Assembly (NCBI RefSeq): GCF_000019665.1
Contig: NC_010794.1
Location: 124,001-188,000, forward strand
Reading direction: 5' to 3'
Length of the DNA: 64,000 nt
Source of the DNA: Methylacidiphilum infernorum V4
GTDB taxonomy: Bacteria > Verrucomicrobiota > Verrucomicrobiia > Methylacidiphilales > Methylacidiphilaceae
Shown: positions 1 to 7,817 of the stretch, one piece after another
Position numbering within the stretch: the first letter of the stretch is position 1
Layout of the letters: every line of letters starts with the position of its first letter
Program-made: the position numbers and the translations under genes
The notes under the pieces: generated by a model
Database searches by the model: none
Told to the model about the DNA's origin: nothing
Seen by the model: the letters and a program-made list of their open reading frames with translations, nothing else

Positions 1-1
1 T

Positions 2-748
2 ACCTATTTTTTAGGAGAATTATCAAAATTATCTTGGATTTTCGACAGGAAAATTCCTTTTCTTTCCCGTTGTTTCAACCAACTCAGGCAACGGAGAAAG
101 GAAAGGGAAGGAAGTTGGAATCCCTATGCTGGAGAAGAGAAAAAAGAGGAAAATTTAAATCCCAGTCCTTTGCTTGAAAAGTCTTATATTGAGGCTATTG
201 AAAACGGGTATAGCCAACTTCATTCCAAAGCTTTTTTGCCCGACCTAGCCTGCCTTCTTCATAAAGTTCTTTTGAGAGGTTGCAAACAAGGAGAACCGGG
301 TAAATATCGAACGGTTCAGATCCGGTGGACTCCCCGTTTAAGCGGCTCTACGATGGCGCTTTATTTATCCCCGCCCCCGGAGCTAATCAGGCCGTGCATG
401 GAATCCCTCTGTTGTTTTTATGACATGGGGAAGAAGATGCCTCCTCTTGTTGTCATTTCCCTGGTTCATCTTCAATTTGTATCCATTCAACCCTTTGAAG
501 ATGCTAACCGAAGGGTAGCCAATCTTCTTGCTTCCTTGTTTTGGGTGAAGGAAAGATTTTTTCCCTTTCCCTTGCTTGATTTGACAGGCTATTTCGAATG
601 GAGTGCGATGGATTTTCTCTATTATTTTTTAAAAGTGATTCGCCAGGGAGCTTGGGAGGACTGGCTCCTCTATTATTTTAGGGGAGTAGCGATAGAATCC
701 CGGAGAGCTTACCTGTTCCTTAAAGAAACAATTAAAAAAGAATTCTGA
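2..748 (+). CDS. Fic-fold protein, degenerate active site, 5' end outside the window
   Basis: The reading frame is open from base 2 with no stop, so the gene begins upstream. The first candidate start inside the window is a TTG at 170. The early residues (LGELSKLSWIF) resemble the helical N-terminal part of Fic proteins of the Fic_N/Fic type, and the rest aligns with a Fic core. The usual H-P-F-x-D-G-N-G-R motif reads QPFEDANRR (residues 107-115 counted from the TTG), so the catalytic His is Gln and the first Gly is Ala. I do not see the inhibitory S-x-x-x-E-G motif. AMPylation by the standard chemistry is therefore unlikely. The protein may be a non-catalytic Fic, a different enzyme, or a gene starting to decay. 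It stops 77 bases before the export cluster on the same strand; a functional link is only suggested by position. Fic family is sure, activity is not. Confidence 0.7.
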   Translation, partial: TYFLGELSKLSWIFDRKIPFLSRCFNQLRQRRKEREGSWNPYAGEEKKEENLNPSPLLEKSYIEAIENGYSQLHSKAFLPDLACLLHKVLLRGCKQGEPGKYRTVQIRWTPRLSGSTMALYLSPPPELIRPCMESLCCFYDMGKKMPPLVVISLVHLQFVSIQPFEDANRRVANLLASLFWVKERFFPFPLLDLTGYFEWSAMDFLYYFLKVIRQGAWEDWLLYYFRGVAIESRRAYLFLKETIKKEF

Positions 749-825
749 TCCCGTTGACTCGAGCTTGAGCTGACAAAAGGCTTTAGGCTTTAACACGGGC
801 TTGGCAATCGGGATATTCGGAAACG

Positions 826-3039
826 ATGAGGGCAACCAGTAGTATTAACCTCGACTCTTTGAATCCCAAGGAAGTGGTTTCTAGGCTTGTCGATTTTTCG
901 CACAAGGCCAAGACCATCCAAGAATATCTCTGCTTTCACGGAGAAACTCTCTTGTCTGTTCTTGCAGGGATAGGGTGCTTGTACTGGTTCATAGAAAAGG
1001 AAAAAGTAGAAATCGTTTTAGAGCGGGGAGAGCTTAAAGGGATTGCCGCATCGGTAGCGGAAAAAGAGAAATTCCTTCCCATCCTTTACCAGGTTTTAGA
1101 GAACAACTCCTACCGGGTTATGACCGGAGAATCGTTGGCTTCGGTTAATTCTGAAAACCTCCTCGAGCATCATTTTATTCCGATCAAACCGTTTGATTAT
1201 CCTCCCTTTGTTGTTCTCCATTTCCTGTTTCCAGCTTGGGAAAAGGATTTAGCCCCGTTACGGAAAGAGCTTCTCTTTAAAGGAGCTGGATTGTTGGAAG
1301 AGTTTTTTAAAAAAATGGGGCCGAAGGAAGGTTCTACAAAGGCTTCTTTTGGCCTATCTTCTTATATCCAGCTCCTGGAAGCTCTTTCTGGAGAATATGA
1401 CATAGGAAGGCTTGGCCATGTTGTGGCCAATTATAGCAGGGAAATAGCCGGCTGCGATAGAACAACTCTTTTTGTCGCCAAGGACTATAAAGGTTTGCCT
1501 GCCGACTCCTATCAATCCAATGCGAATTTTTACTGCCGGTTTCGTTTGCTTTCCTGTAGCGGGGTTAAAAAGCCCTCGGATAAGACCGAACAAGCAAAAA
1601 TTTTAGGAGAAGTGGGCTTAACTTTGGCCTTTCTTGCCAATGAGCATCTTTTCCCGGAATCGAAAATAAGAAAGCGGTTAAAAATTACCTCCTCATCCCC
1701 AAGGAATGCAAAAGAAAGACCCACAAAAGAAGCCCATGAAGGGGAAAAGAACGGATCAATACCAAAAAAGGCTTCTTCTCAAAAAGAAGGGTTTTCTTTT
1801 TTTCCTCAAGCTCCCCGGACAGGCTGCCCCCTTGCGGATAGGAATGACAACAGGACTAGTGAAAACCACAAACCGAAAGCACGACAAGGAATCCGGATAG
1901 GATTCTCCAGAAGAGATCCGGCTCGAATCCTCTCATGGCCACAGCCGGTCAGGAAATATTTTGAATCTCTACCCATGAATTGGATCGCTTCGCTTCCCCT
2001 AGTAGATCGAGGAGGTAGGGTCTCGGGGTTTTTGCTCTTTGAGGGAAGAGAAGCTCCTGAGCCTTCGACTGAACTTCTTGATTCTTTAAGAAATTTGTCA
2101 GGGCCTGTGGGCCAGTCCCTTGGAATGGCTTTATCGATAGATAGAGAGTGGGTTTGGAATTTTATTTTCAAGTTCCTCATGAAGGGAGAACGGGGAGAGA
2201 AGAAGAAATTTTTTTTGAAGTCTCTAGGCGGAGTCCTGGGCTTAGTCCTTCTCCTTTTGATTCCTGTGCCTTTCAAAATCAAGGGGAAAGCTTTTATTAG
2301 GCCCACCCTTGAGATAACTGTCCCTGCACTTGTTTCCGCCAGGATAACGCAAGTATTTGTTCGCATCGGGGATGGGGTTAAAAAGGATGACCTTTTGCTC
2401 CAGATGGATCCTACTGAACTCGTACTCAAGTTAAAGGAGGCCGAACAGGATTATAAAAGGCATCTGGCCGAAGCGGACTTGGCGATGAATCTCCGTAAAG
2501 AAACCGAGATGCAGGTTGAAAAACTGAATGCACTCAAAGCTGCAACTACGGCTCAAAAACTGTATTGGGATTACAAACAAACGATCGTCCGGTCTCCCAT
2601 TGATGGGATTATTATGGGGCCGGCTAACCTTCCCTTCATCCAGGGGAAAGTTCCCCAGGTAGGCGAAGTGCTCATCGAGATCGCCGATCCCAGAAGTTGG
2701 GAAGTGAAAGTGGTGCTTAGGGAGCAAGACCTTATCATGATTAGGAGATATTTCCAGATGAACAACCATCCAATCAAGGTTCAACTCCGCTTGGCCGCCG
2801 ATCCGGCCGCTACTTACTCATTAAAGCTTAGTTCTGGAAATATGCTCATTCGAGGGTTAGAAGCGGAAGGAGAGAAATATGAATTTAGCATTGTCCTTCC
2901 ATGGAACAGTTCGAGTATCGATCCTGAGTTGCTCAAAAAGGGACTTCGAGGACAAGCAGCAATTGAATTAGGAATGAAGCCTGCAGCCGAAGTCTTATTC
3001 AGGGACTTCATTAACTACATGAAAATCCAGCTCTTATAA
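826..3039 (+). CDS. GAF-like / HlyD membrane-fusion hybrid protein
   Basis: This 737-residue protein has a cytoplasmic N-terminal half and a periplasmic C-terminal half joined by one membrane segment at about residues 465-482. The N-terminal half looks like one or two GAF-type sensory modules (about 30-160, and 185-440). The second is interrupted by a charged, low-complexity stretch at about 283-360. After the membrane segment come a lipoyl/biotinyl-like hairpin (about 490-527, containing RIGDGVKKDDLLLQ), a helical hairpin, and a second half-motif VRSPIDGIIMG. Such halves are the hallmark of HlyD/RND adaptor subunits. It is the first gene of a four-gene cluster with an adaptor, a TolC homologue and an M50 fusion, all on the plus strand with small gaps or overlaps. 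The likely role is an inner-membrane adaptor whose assembly or gating may be sensed through the GAF-like part. Substrate unknown. Confidence 0.72.
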   Translation: MRATSSINLDSLNPKEVVSRLVDFSHKAKTIQEYLCFHGETLLSVLAGIGCLYWFIEKEKVEIVLERGELKGIAASVAEKEKFLPILYQVLENNSYRVMTGESLASVNSENLLEHHFIPIKPFDYPPFVVLHFLFPAWEKDLAPLRKELLFKGAGLLEEFFKKMGPKEGSTKASFGLSSYIQLLEALSGEYDIGRLGHVVANYSREIAGCDRTTLFVAKDYKGLPADSYQSNANFYCRFRLLSCSGVKKPSDKTEQAKILGEVGLTLAFLANEHLFPESKIRKRLKITSSSPRNAKERPTKEAHEGEKNGSIPKKASSQKEGFSFFPQAPRTGCPLADRNDNRTSENHKPKARQGIRIGFSRRDPARILSWPQPVRKYFESLPMNWIASLPLVDRGGRVSGFLLFEGREAPEPSTELLDSLRNLSGPVGQSLGMALSIDREWVWNFIFKFLMKGERGEKKKFFLKSLGGVLGLVLLLLIPVPFKIKGKAFIRPTLEITVPALVSARITQVFVRIGDGVKKDDLLLQMDPTELVLKLKEAEQDYKRHLAEADLAMNLRKETEMQVEKLNALKAATTAQKLYWDYKQTIVRSPIDGIIMGPANLPFIQGKVPQVGEVLIEIADPRSWEVKVVLREQDLIMIRRYFQMNNHPIKVQLRLAADPAATYSLKLSSGNMLIRGLEAEGEKYEFSIVLPWNSSSIDPELLKKGLRGQAAIELGMKPAAEVLFRDFINYMKIQLL

Positions 3040-3080
3040 GAATAGCTTTGTAAAGATCGCTAACACCGTGGGATTGCCGG

Positions 3081-3974
3081 ATGATCCCAGATAAGACTAT
3101 GATTTTGATGATTATTTTCCTCTTATTTTGGGGTAACGCCCTTTGGGGTTCAATGTCCGAGTCTACACTGCCGTTTGATTTATCCCTACAGAGAGATTTC
3201 CCGTTAGTTCCAGAGATTGAATCGAATCGGGTTGGTTCTTTGAGGGGTGTGCTCTTGCCCATAGAAGATGTTCGTTTGTGTTCGAAAGAACCGGGGATTC
3301 TTGAAGGATACACCGTGGAAGAAGGTCAGGTGGTTCACAAAGGAGACATTGTGGCCAGGCTTAATGCAGAGGAGGAGACAGCCGAAGTAGAAAAGGCCAC
3401 CGCCTTGATCAAGGGGACAGAGGCAGAAATAGAACACGCACGAGCCGAATTCGAGAGGATTGAAGGGCTCTTTCGAGAGGGGATTTCGAGCAAAAAGCAG
3501 TACGAAGAAACAAAGTTCCAGTTGAGCAGCGCTCAGAGCAAGTACGATCAAGCCAAGGCTTCCTTGAGTGCAGCCAAAAGCAAGCTTGAATCGAGAGTTA
3601 TTCGTTCACCTATTGATGGAATTTTTTTTAAGAAACTAAAAAATCCGGGAGAATCAATAGAGCGGTTCGAGGCCATCGGCAGGGTCGTCAATACTAAGGA
3701 ACTACAAATGGTAGTTTTTTGTGATGCCAAGTATTTTGGGAAAGTCAAGGTTGCCGACCAATTGCAGGTTGAAATCATAGATGGCCCTTCTTCGGGCAGG
3801 CAAACCCTGGCTACTGTTGTGCACGTAGATTCCATCCTTGATCCGATCAGCGGTACGTTCAGGGTCAAGCTCCTCATCCAACCTACCGATTTTATCGTTG
3901 CGGGCATGTCCGCCCTTCTTTTGCTTCCCGAAGAAGGAACGGCAAAGAGAAATGAACTTTCAAAAAGCCCTTGA
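3081..3974 (+). CDS. HlyD/RND-type periplasmic adaptor
   Basis: A 297-residue membrane-fusion protein. A hydrophobic N-terminus (MILMIIFLLFWG) serves as signal or anchor. It is followed by a lipoyl half-motif (EEGQVVHKGDIVARL), a coiled-coil hairpin rich in Glu/Ala/Lys (about residues 105-170), the second half-motif VIRSPIDGIFF, and a beta-barrel domain. This order is that of RND and ABC efflux adaptors. It is shorter than typical RND adaptors (350-400 residues). It sits 41 bases downstream of the GAF/HlyD fusion and runs into the TolC-like gene. No RND pump gene accompanies it, so it probably bridges the other cluster members to the outer-membrane channel. Family call is firm; cargo unknown. 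Confidence 0.85.
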   Translation: MIPDKTMILMIIFLLFWGNALWGSMSESTLPFDLSLQRDFPLVPEIESNRVGSLRGVLLPIEDVRLCSKEPGILEGYTVEEGQVVHKGDIVARLNAEEETAEVEKATALIKGTEAEIEHARAEFERIEGLFREGISSKKQYEETKFQLSSAQSKYDQAKASLSAAKSKLESRVIRSPIDGIFFKKLKNPGESIERFEAIGRVVNTKELQMVVFCDAKYFGKVKVADQLQVEIIDGPSSGRQTLATVVHVDSILDPISGTFRVKLLIQPTDFIVAGMSALLLLPEEGTAKRNELSKSP

Positions 3975-3991
3975 TTTTTGCCTATGGATTT

Positions 3992-5464
3992 ATGAAGAGA
4001 AAAATATTTTCGGTTTTCTATACGGTATCGCTCATCCTCGTATGTCTTGGAAAAATACCCTTGTTTTTCTCTTCTTTATTTTCCATGGAATCCCCCCAGA
4101 TGTTTCCCGAGAGTAATCCTTCCCTGGGTCCAGCTCTTTCCGCCCCTCAACTCCTCTCCTCTATCCGTTCCCCTAAGCGTCTTTCCCTTCCGCAGACGGA
4201 CTCAACCTTGGAACAATGGGACTTAGAAAAAGCCGTTCAAAGAGCCCTTGATGCCAATCCGGATGTGACAGCCGCCCGCAAGGCTATTGAAGAGCAGCAA
4301 GGAGTCAAAATGGAATTCAAGGCTAAACTCTACCCTAGGGGAGGGCTTGTATACAATTTTCAAAGGGAACAAAGCTCCCTTCTCATGTTCCTCCCTACGG
4401 TTCCCGTCTATCCCCTTACTCGAACGAGTTGGTTTGGAGCAATCCAAGTAAGGCAAACCCTTTTAAATCTATCTGCAGTTAAGGAAGCAAGGCAACAAAA
4501 GGAACTCCTTGAAAGGGCGATCTGGTCGTCCATGGATGTGGCTTTAAAAACAGTAGCTAAAACCAAGCAGGCTTTTTATCTCACCCTTTACCGGAGCGAG
4601 GTTGTTAGAATCCGGGAGGAGTTGCTTGAAGTTTCCAGGCTTATCATGCAGTCTAGTCGGAGGCTGGCTGAATCCGGAGAAATACCCAACTACCAGGCTT
4701 TGACCGCAGAATCCGAATATAGAACGGCTCAAGCGGATCTTTTTCAAGCACGATCCCAGATGATCCAAGCGCAAGAACAGCTAAGGATGCTTTTGAATCT
4801 GCCGAGTACAAGCGAAAAGGAGCCGTTGCCTCTAAAAGGAGAACTCGAGTTGCTTTCCTTCGACGTTCCCTTTGAGGAGGCCTTGAAAATCGCCTTGGAA
4901 AAACGGACGGATTTGAATGCAGCTAGATATGCACTCAGGGCAGCCGATGCTTCCGTTGCCGCTGCAAAAGCAAGTTATTATCCCAACGTTGACCTTCTAT
5001 TGCAGTATGAAACGATTAACGATATTTATGTTCTTTATCCAAAATTCGGGTGGACTGCCGGTGCGCAAGGTCAATGGGGTCTTTTTAACATCATGGAAAA
5101 CGAGGGTAAAATTAGGCAGAAGCAAGCCCAGAAAAATATAGCTGAAATAAGGTTACAGCAGCTTCAAATGGATATTCCGGCACAACTTAGGCAGTATTAT
5201 GCTCAATTCAAAAAGGCGAAAGAGGCCGTAGCCTCTCAAGAATTGTCCGTAAAGGCGGCGGAGCAAGGATTGAATCAAGCCGTGAATCTTTTTAAAAGCG
5301 GAGAGACGGGATGGGTGCAGGCGGTAACAGCAAGGCAGGCCTTGCTTAAAGCCAGGTTAGGTTTTCTTGAAGCTTTGTACAATTACAATACGGCTCTTGC
5401 GGATTTAGAATACGCGGTTGGGGGACAGTTTCCTCCGGGTTATCATGCACCTCCTTCCCCTTGA
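3992..5464 (+). CDS. TolC-like outer-membrane efflux protein
   Basis: This is an OEP/TolC-family channel with two repeated alpha-helical segments. The first repeat begins near DLEKAVQRALDANPDV and the second near FEEALKIALEKRTDLNAAR, as in all members of the family. I prefer the ATG at 3992, which gives a classical signal peptide (MKRKIFSVFYTVSLILVCLG). A TTG at 3971 would overlap the preceding stop codon as TTGA and add seven residues. The protein forms the outer-membrane duct for the cluster. The next gene can begin at a TTG that again overlaps this gene's stop codon, so translational coupling is plausible. Confidence 0.88.
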   Translation: MKRKIFSVFYTVSLILVCLGKIPLFFSSLFSMESPQMFPESNPSLGPALSAPQLLSSIRSPKRLSLPQTDSTLEQWDLEKAVQRALDANPDVTAARKAIEEQQGVKMEFKAKLYPRGGLVYNFQREQSSLLMFLPTVPVYPLTRTSWFGAIQVRQTLLNLSAVKEARQQKELLERAIWSSMDVALKTVAKTKQAFYLTLYRSEVVRIREELLEVSRLIMQSSRRLAESGEIPNYQALTAESEYRTAQADLFQARSQMIQAQEQLRMLLNLPSTSEKEPLPLKGELELLSFDVPFEEALKIALEKRTDLNAARYALRAADASVAAAKASYYPNVDLLLQYETINDIYVLYPKFGWTAGAQGQWGLFNIMENEGKIRQKQAQKNIAEIRLQQLQMDIPAQLRQYYAQFKKAKEAVASQELSVKAAEQGLNQAVNLFKSGETGWVQAVTARQALLKARLGFLEALYNYNTALADLEYAVGGQFPPGYHAPPSP

Positions 5465-7725
5465 AAGGAACTTTAAAGCTCCATCTTGGTGTTGAGGATT
5501 CAACCCAAAATGAAGATGGAATTGAGATTGATCCAATGAGGGAGCGAACAGAGCAAGAACTTTTGGCTTTGGTCCTGGTTTCTACAAGGAAAGATCTAGT
5601 GGGGAAGTTGCAACTCTTTGCCGGCAAAGAATTCTACGTGGTTAAAGATCCCCTTTCTCTCAATTATTTCCGCTTTCCTCCTGAAGAGTATGATTTGGCA
5701 CAGCTGATCGATGGGAAAAGAAGGATAGGGGAAATTCTTTTGCTTTTCCATAGAAAGTATCCTCATCTCCAGATTACTGCTGAAGAAGTGATTTCCTTTC
5801 ATAAGGACTTGATACAAAAGGGGTTGGTAATTCTCCCCGCTCGATCCTTTGTCAGTGAAGTAACCAAGAAAAGGCCCTTTTCTCTTTTCGGTTTATGGGC
5901 TCAACTTATTCATAACTTGATCTTTTTTAAAATTCCCCTCCTCGATCCCAACGATAAAATCGAAAAAGTGGTGCAATTGTTTTCTTTTGTTTGGTCGAAA
6001 ACGGGAATAACCCTAACCGTTGCTTTTTGGATGATCACCGTTTTCTTCCTCTTTATAAACGAGGAGGCTTTTAAGACTAACGAGGTCAATTTTTTTTCTC
6101 CTCAAAACTTCTTTCTTTTATATCTAGCCACCGGCCTTGTTAAAACCTTTCATGAGTTTGGCCATGCCCTGAGTTGTAAAAGGTTCGGTGGAGAAGTTCA
6201 TGAAATGGGTATCGGTTTTCTTTGTTTTGTCCCCGTAGGTTACGTCGATGCCTCCGATACGTGGATGATTGAAGATAAAAGAAAAAGATTATTTGTTGCC
6301 GCTGCCGGGATATACATGGAATTAACGATCGCTGCCTTGGCTTCCTATTTTTGGGTGTTTTCTCCCCTAGGCCTAGCCAAGAATCTCGCTTTCAATGTGA
6401 TGGTGACCGCCAGCGTCACCACCCTGTTGTTTAATTTAAATCCCTTGATGCGCTTTGACGGCTATTATGCTCTTTGTGATCTCTTGGAAATACCCAACTT
6501 GCGCGAAAAAGCCATTGCTTTTTGTTCGGCAAAAGTCCAGAGACTGCTTTTTGGCTATCGCAATCTCATGCAAGAAGAACTTTTCCAGGATGAAAGCAAG
6601 GGAAAGGTTTTTATTCTTTATGCCATCGCGGCCTATTTGTACATGGTTTACCTGATTTATGCGGTAGGAGGTGTGCTGTTTGCCAGGGTTCTCAAGCCTT
6701 ATGGGTTAGAAAATGTTGGATTTTTATTTGGAATTTTTTTTGAAGCTTCTTTTGCCCTTCTGCTTGTGAGCCGGGTGCTTTACGATGCCTTCTCTACGCA
6801 CAATAAAGCTTATATCGTGAAAATAGAAAATGTTTGGATTCGGCTTTCCAAGGTTACCGCTTTTCTTTGCCTTTTGCTTTCCTTTCTCTTTTTTGTCCCG
6901 GTACGGGAAAAGATCAGTGTTCAAGCTGTGGCCAGGGCAGAAAAAGGACAAAGTTTATCCAGTCCTTCGGGAGGGGTTGTTGAAGAAGTCTATGTCCGGA
7001 ACGGTCAATGGGTGAAAGCCGGAGAGCCCTTGTTAAAACTCAAAAATCCGGAGATAGAAACAGAAGAAAGATGGGAAAGACTAGAATTAGCTTCCCTGAT
7101 GCTCGATCTTTCCCCTCAACATGGAAGTAGGGAAGTCAAAGAGAAAGAAAAGGGAGCCATCGCCTCCCTTTCACTCAATAGAACGATTTCTAGGTTGCGG
7201 TGGGTAGAAAAACTCAAGGAAGGCTTGCTCATTCGGGCAAATGCAGAAGGGATGGTTACGACTCCCGATCCTCAAGCGTTGGTCGGCAAGTATTGTAAAG
7301 CTCATGAAGTGATATTAAATATAGCGGAGACAAAAACCCTGTATCTGTGGATACCTCTTGATGAGTCCCAGACTAAAGTCGTTGCGGTGGGCAACAAGAT
7401 AAAAGCGGCATGGTTGGCAACGGCCGAGTATTTTTATACGACGATTGATAAAATCACTAAAGGAGATTGCCATACTGAAGATCTTCTGCCCGCCCTGTTC
7501 GTCCGTAACGGGGGGCCTGTACCCAGCGTGGATTTTGGAAATCCAAGCGCCGTTTTAAAAAAATTTCCCGTATTTTTTGCCCTTGCCCCTGTCCCTCCCT
7601 TGAAAGGTGAATTGTTTATTGAGGGCATGCGGGCAAAAGTCCGCATTTATGGCAAGAAAACGACGATCGGAAAGCGGCTATGGAACAAGCTCTGTCTTTT
7701 TTTCCTTAAAAAGCAAGAAGGCTAA
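5461..7725 (+). CDS. PqqD-like / M50 metalloprotease / HlyD fusion protein
   Basis: A 754-residue multi-pass protein. The first ~130 residues resemble a PqqD-type winged-helix peptide-binding domain. A polytopic M50 (site-2-protease-like) core follows, with HEFGH at residues 231-235 and a second metal-ligand region NLNPLMRFDGYY (325-336, D333). After more membrane segments comes a lipoyl-type HlyD module (about 498-530, containing RNGQWVKAGEPLLKL). The zinc-site residues look intact, so proteolysis within or near the membrane is possible. By analogy with PqqD-containing RiPP systems, it could bind a peptide and cleave or hand it to the adaptor/TolC duct; that is inference. Start: TTG 5461 overlaps the upstream stop; ATG 5536 (residue 26) is the alternative. 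A strong terminator lies just downstream. Confidence 0.8.
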   Translation: MKGTLKLHLGVEDSTQNEDGIEIDPMRERTEQELLALVLVSTRKDLVGKLQLFAGKEFYVVKDPLSLNYFRFPPEEYDLAQLIDGKRRIGEILLLFHRKYPHLQITAEEVISFHKDLIQKGLVILPARSFVSEVTKKRPFSLFGLWAQLIHNLIFFKIPLLDPNDKIEKVVQLFSFVWSKTGITLTVAFWMITVFFLFINEEAFKTNEVNFFSPQNFFLLYLATGLVKTFHEFGHALSCKRFGGEVHEMGIGFLCFVPVGYVDASDTWMIEDKRKRLFVAAAGIYMELTIAALASYFWVFSPLGLAKNLAFNVMVTASVTTLLFNLNPLMRFDGYYALCDLLEIPNLREKAIAFCSAKVQRLLFGYRNLMQEELFQDESKGKVFILYAIAAYLYMVYLIYAVGGVLFARVLKPYGLENVGFLFGIFFEASFALLLVSRVLYDAFSTHNKAYIVKIENVWIRLSKVTAFLCLLLSFLFFVPVREKISVQAVARAEKGQSLSSPSGGVVEEVYVRNGQWVKAGEPLLKLKNPEIETEERWERLELASLMLDLSPQHGSREVKEKEKGAIASLSLNRTISRLRWVEKLKEGLLIRANAEGMVTTPDPQALVGKYCKAHEVILNIAETKTLYLWIPLDESQTKVVAVGNKIKAAWLATAEYFYTTIDKITKGDCHTEDLLPALFVRNGGPVPSVDFGNPSAVLKKFPVFFALAPVPPLKGELFIEGMRAKVRIYGKKTTIGKRLWNKLCLFFLKKQEG

Positions 7726-7769
7726 TCCTTTTCTTCTGATCCGACGGTTCCCGGAAAATTGGGTAAAAC

Positions 7770-7801
7770 GGGTGAAATTTCACCCACTTTTTAATTTTTT
7801 T
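7770..7801 (+). terminator. Rho-independent terminator of the export cluster
   Basis: A perfect inverted repeat, GGGTGAAATTTCACCC (7770-7785), is followed closely by a T-rich tract (7788-7801). It lies 45 bases after the M50 fusion gene and before the TonB receptor. It therefore separates the four-gene cluster from the receptor as transcription units. Confidence 0.85.
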
Positions 7802-7817
7802 TGAGCAATTCTTTCCT

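Noticed and set aside
3081-5464. Complete RND efflux pump
   Set aside because: The adaptor and TolC homologue suggest it, but no RND inner-membrane pump (about 1000 residues) is present; the neighbour is an M50 fusion instead.
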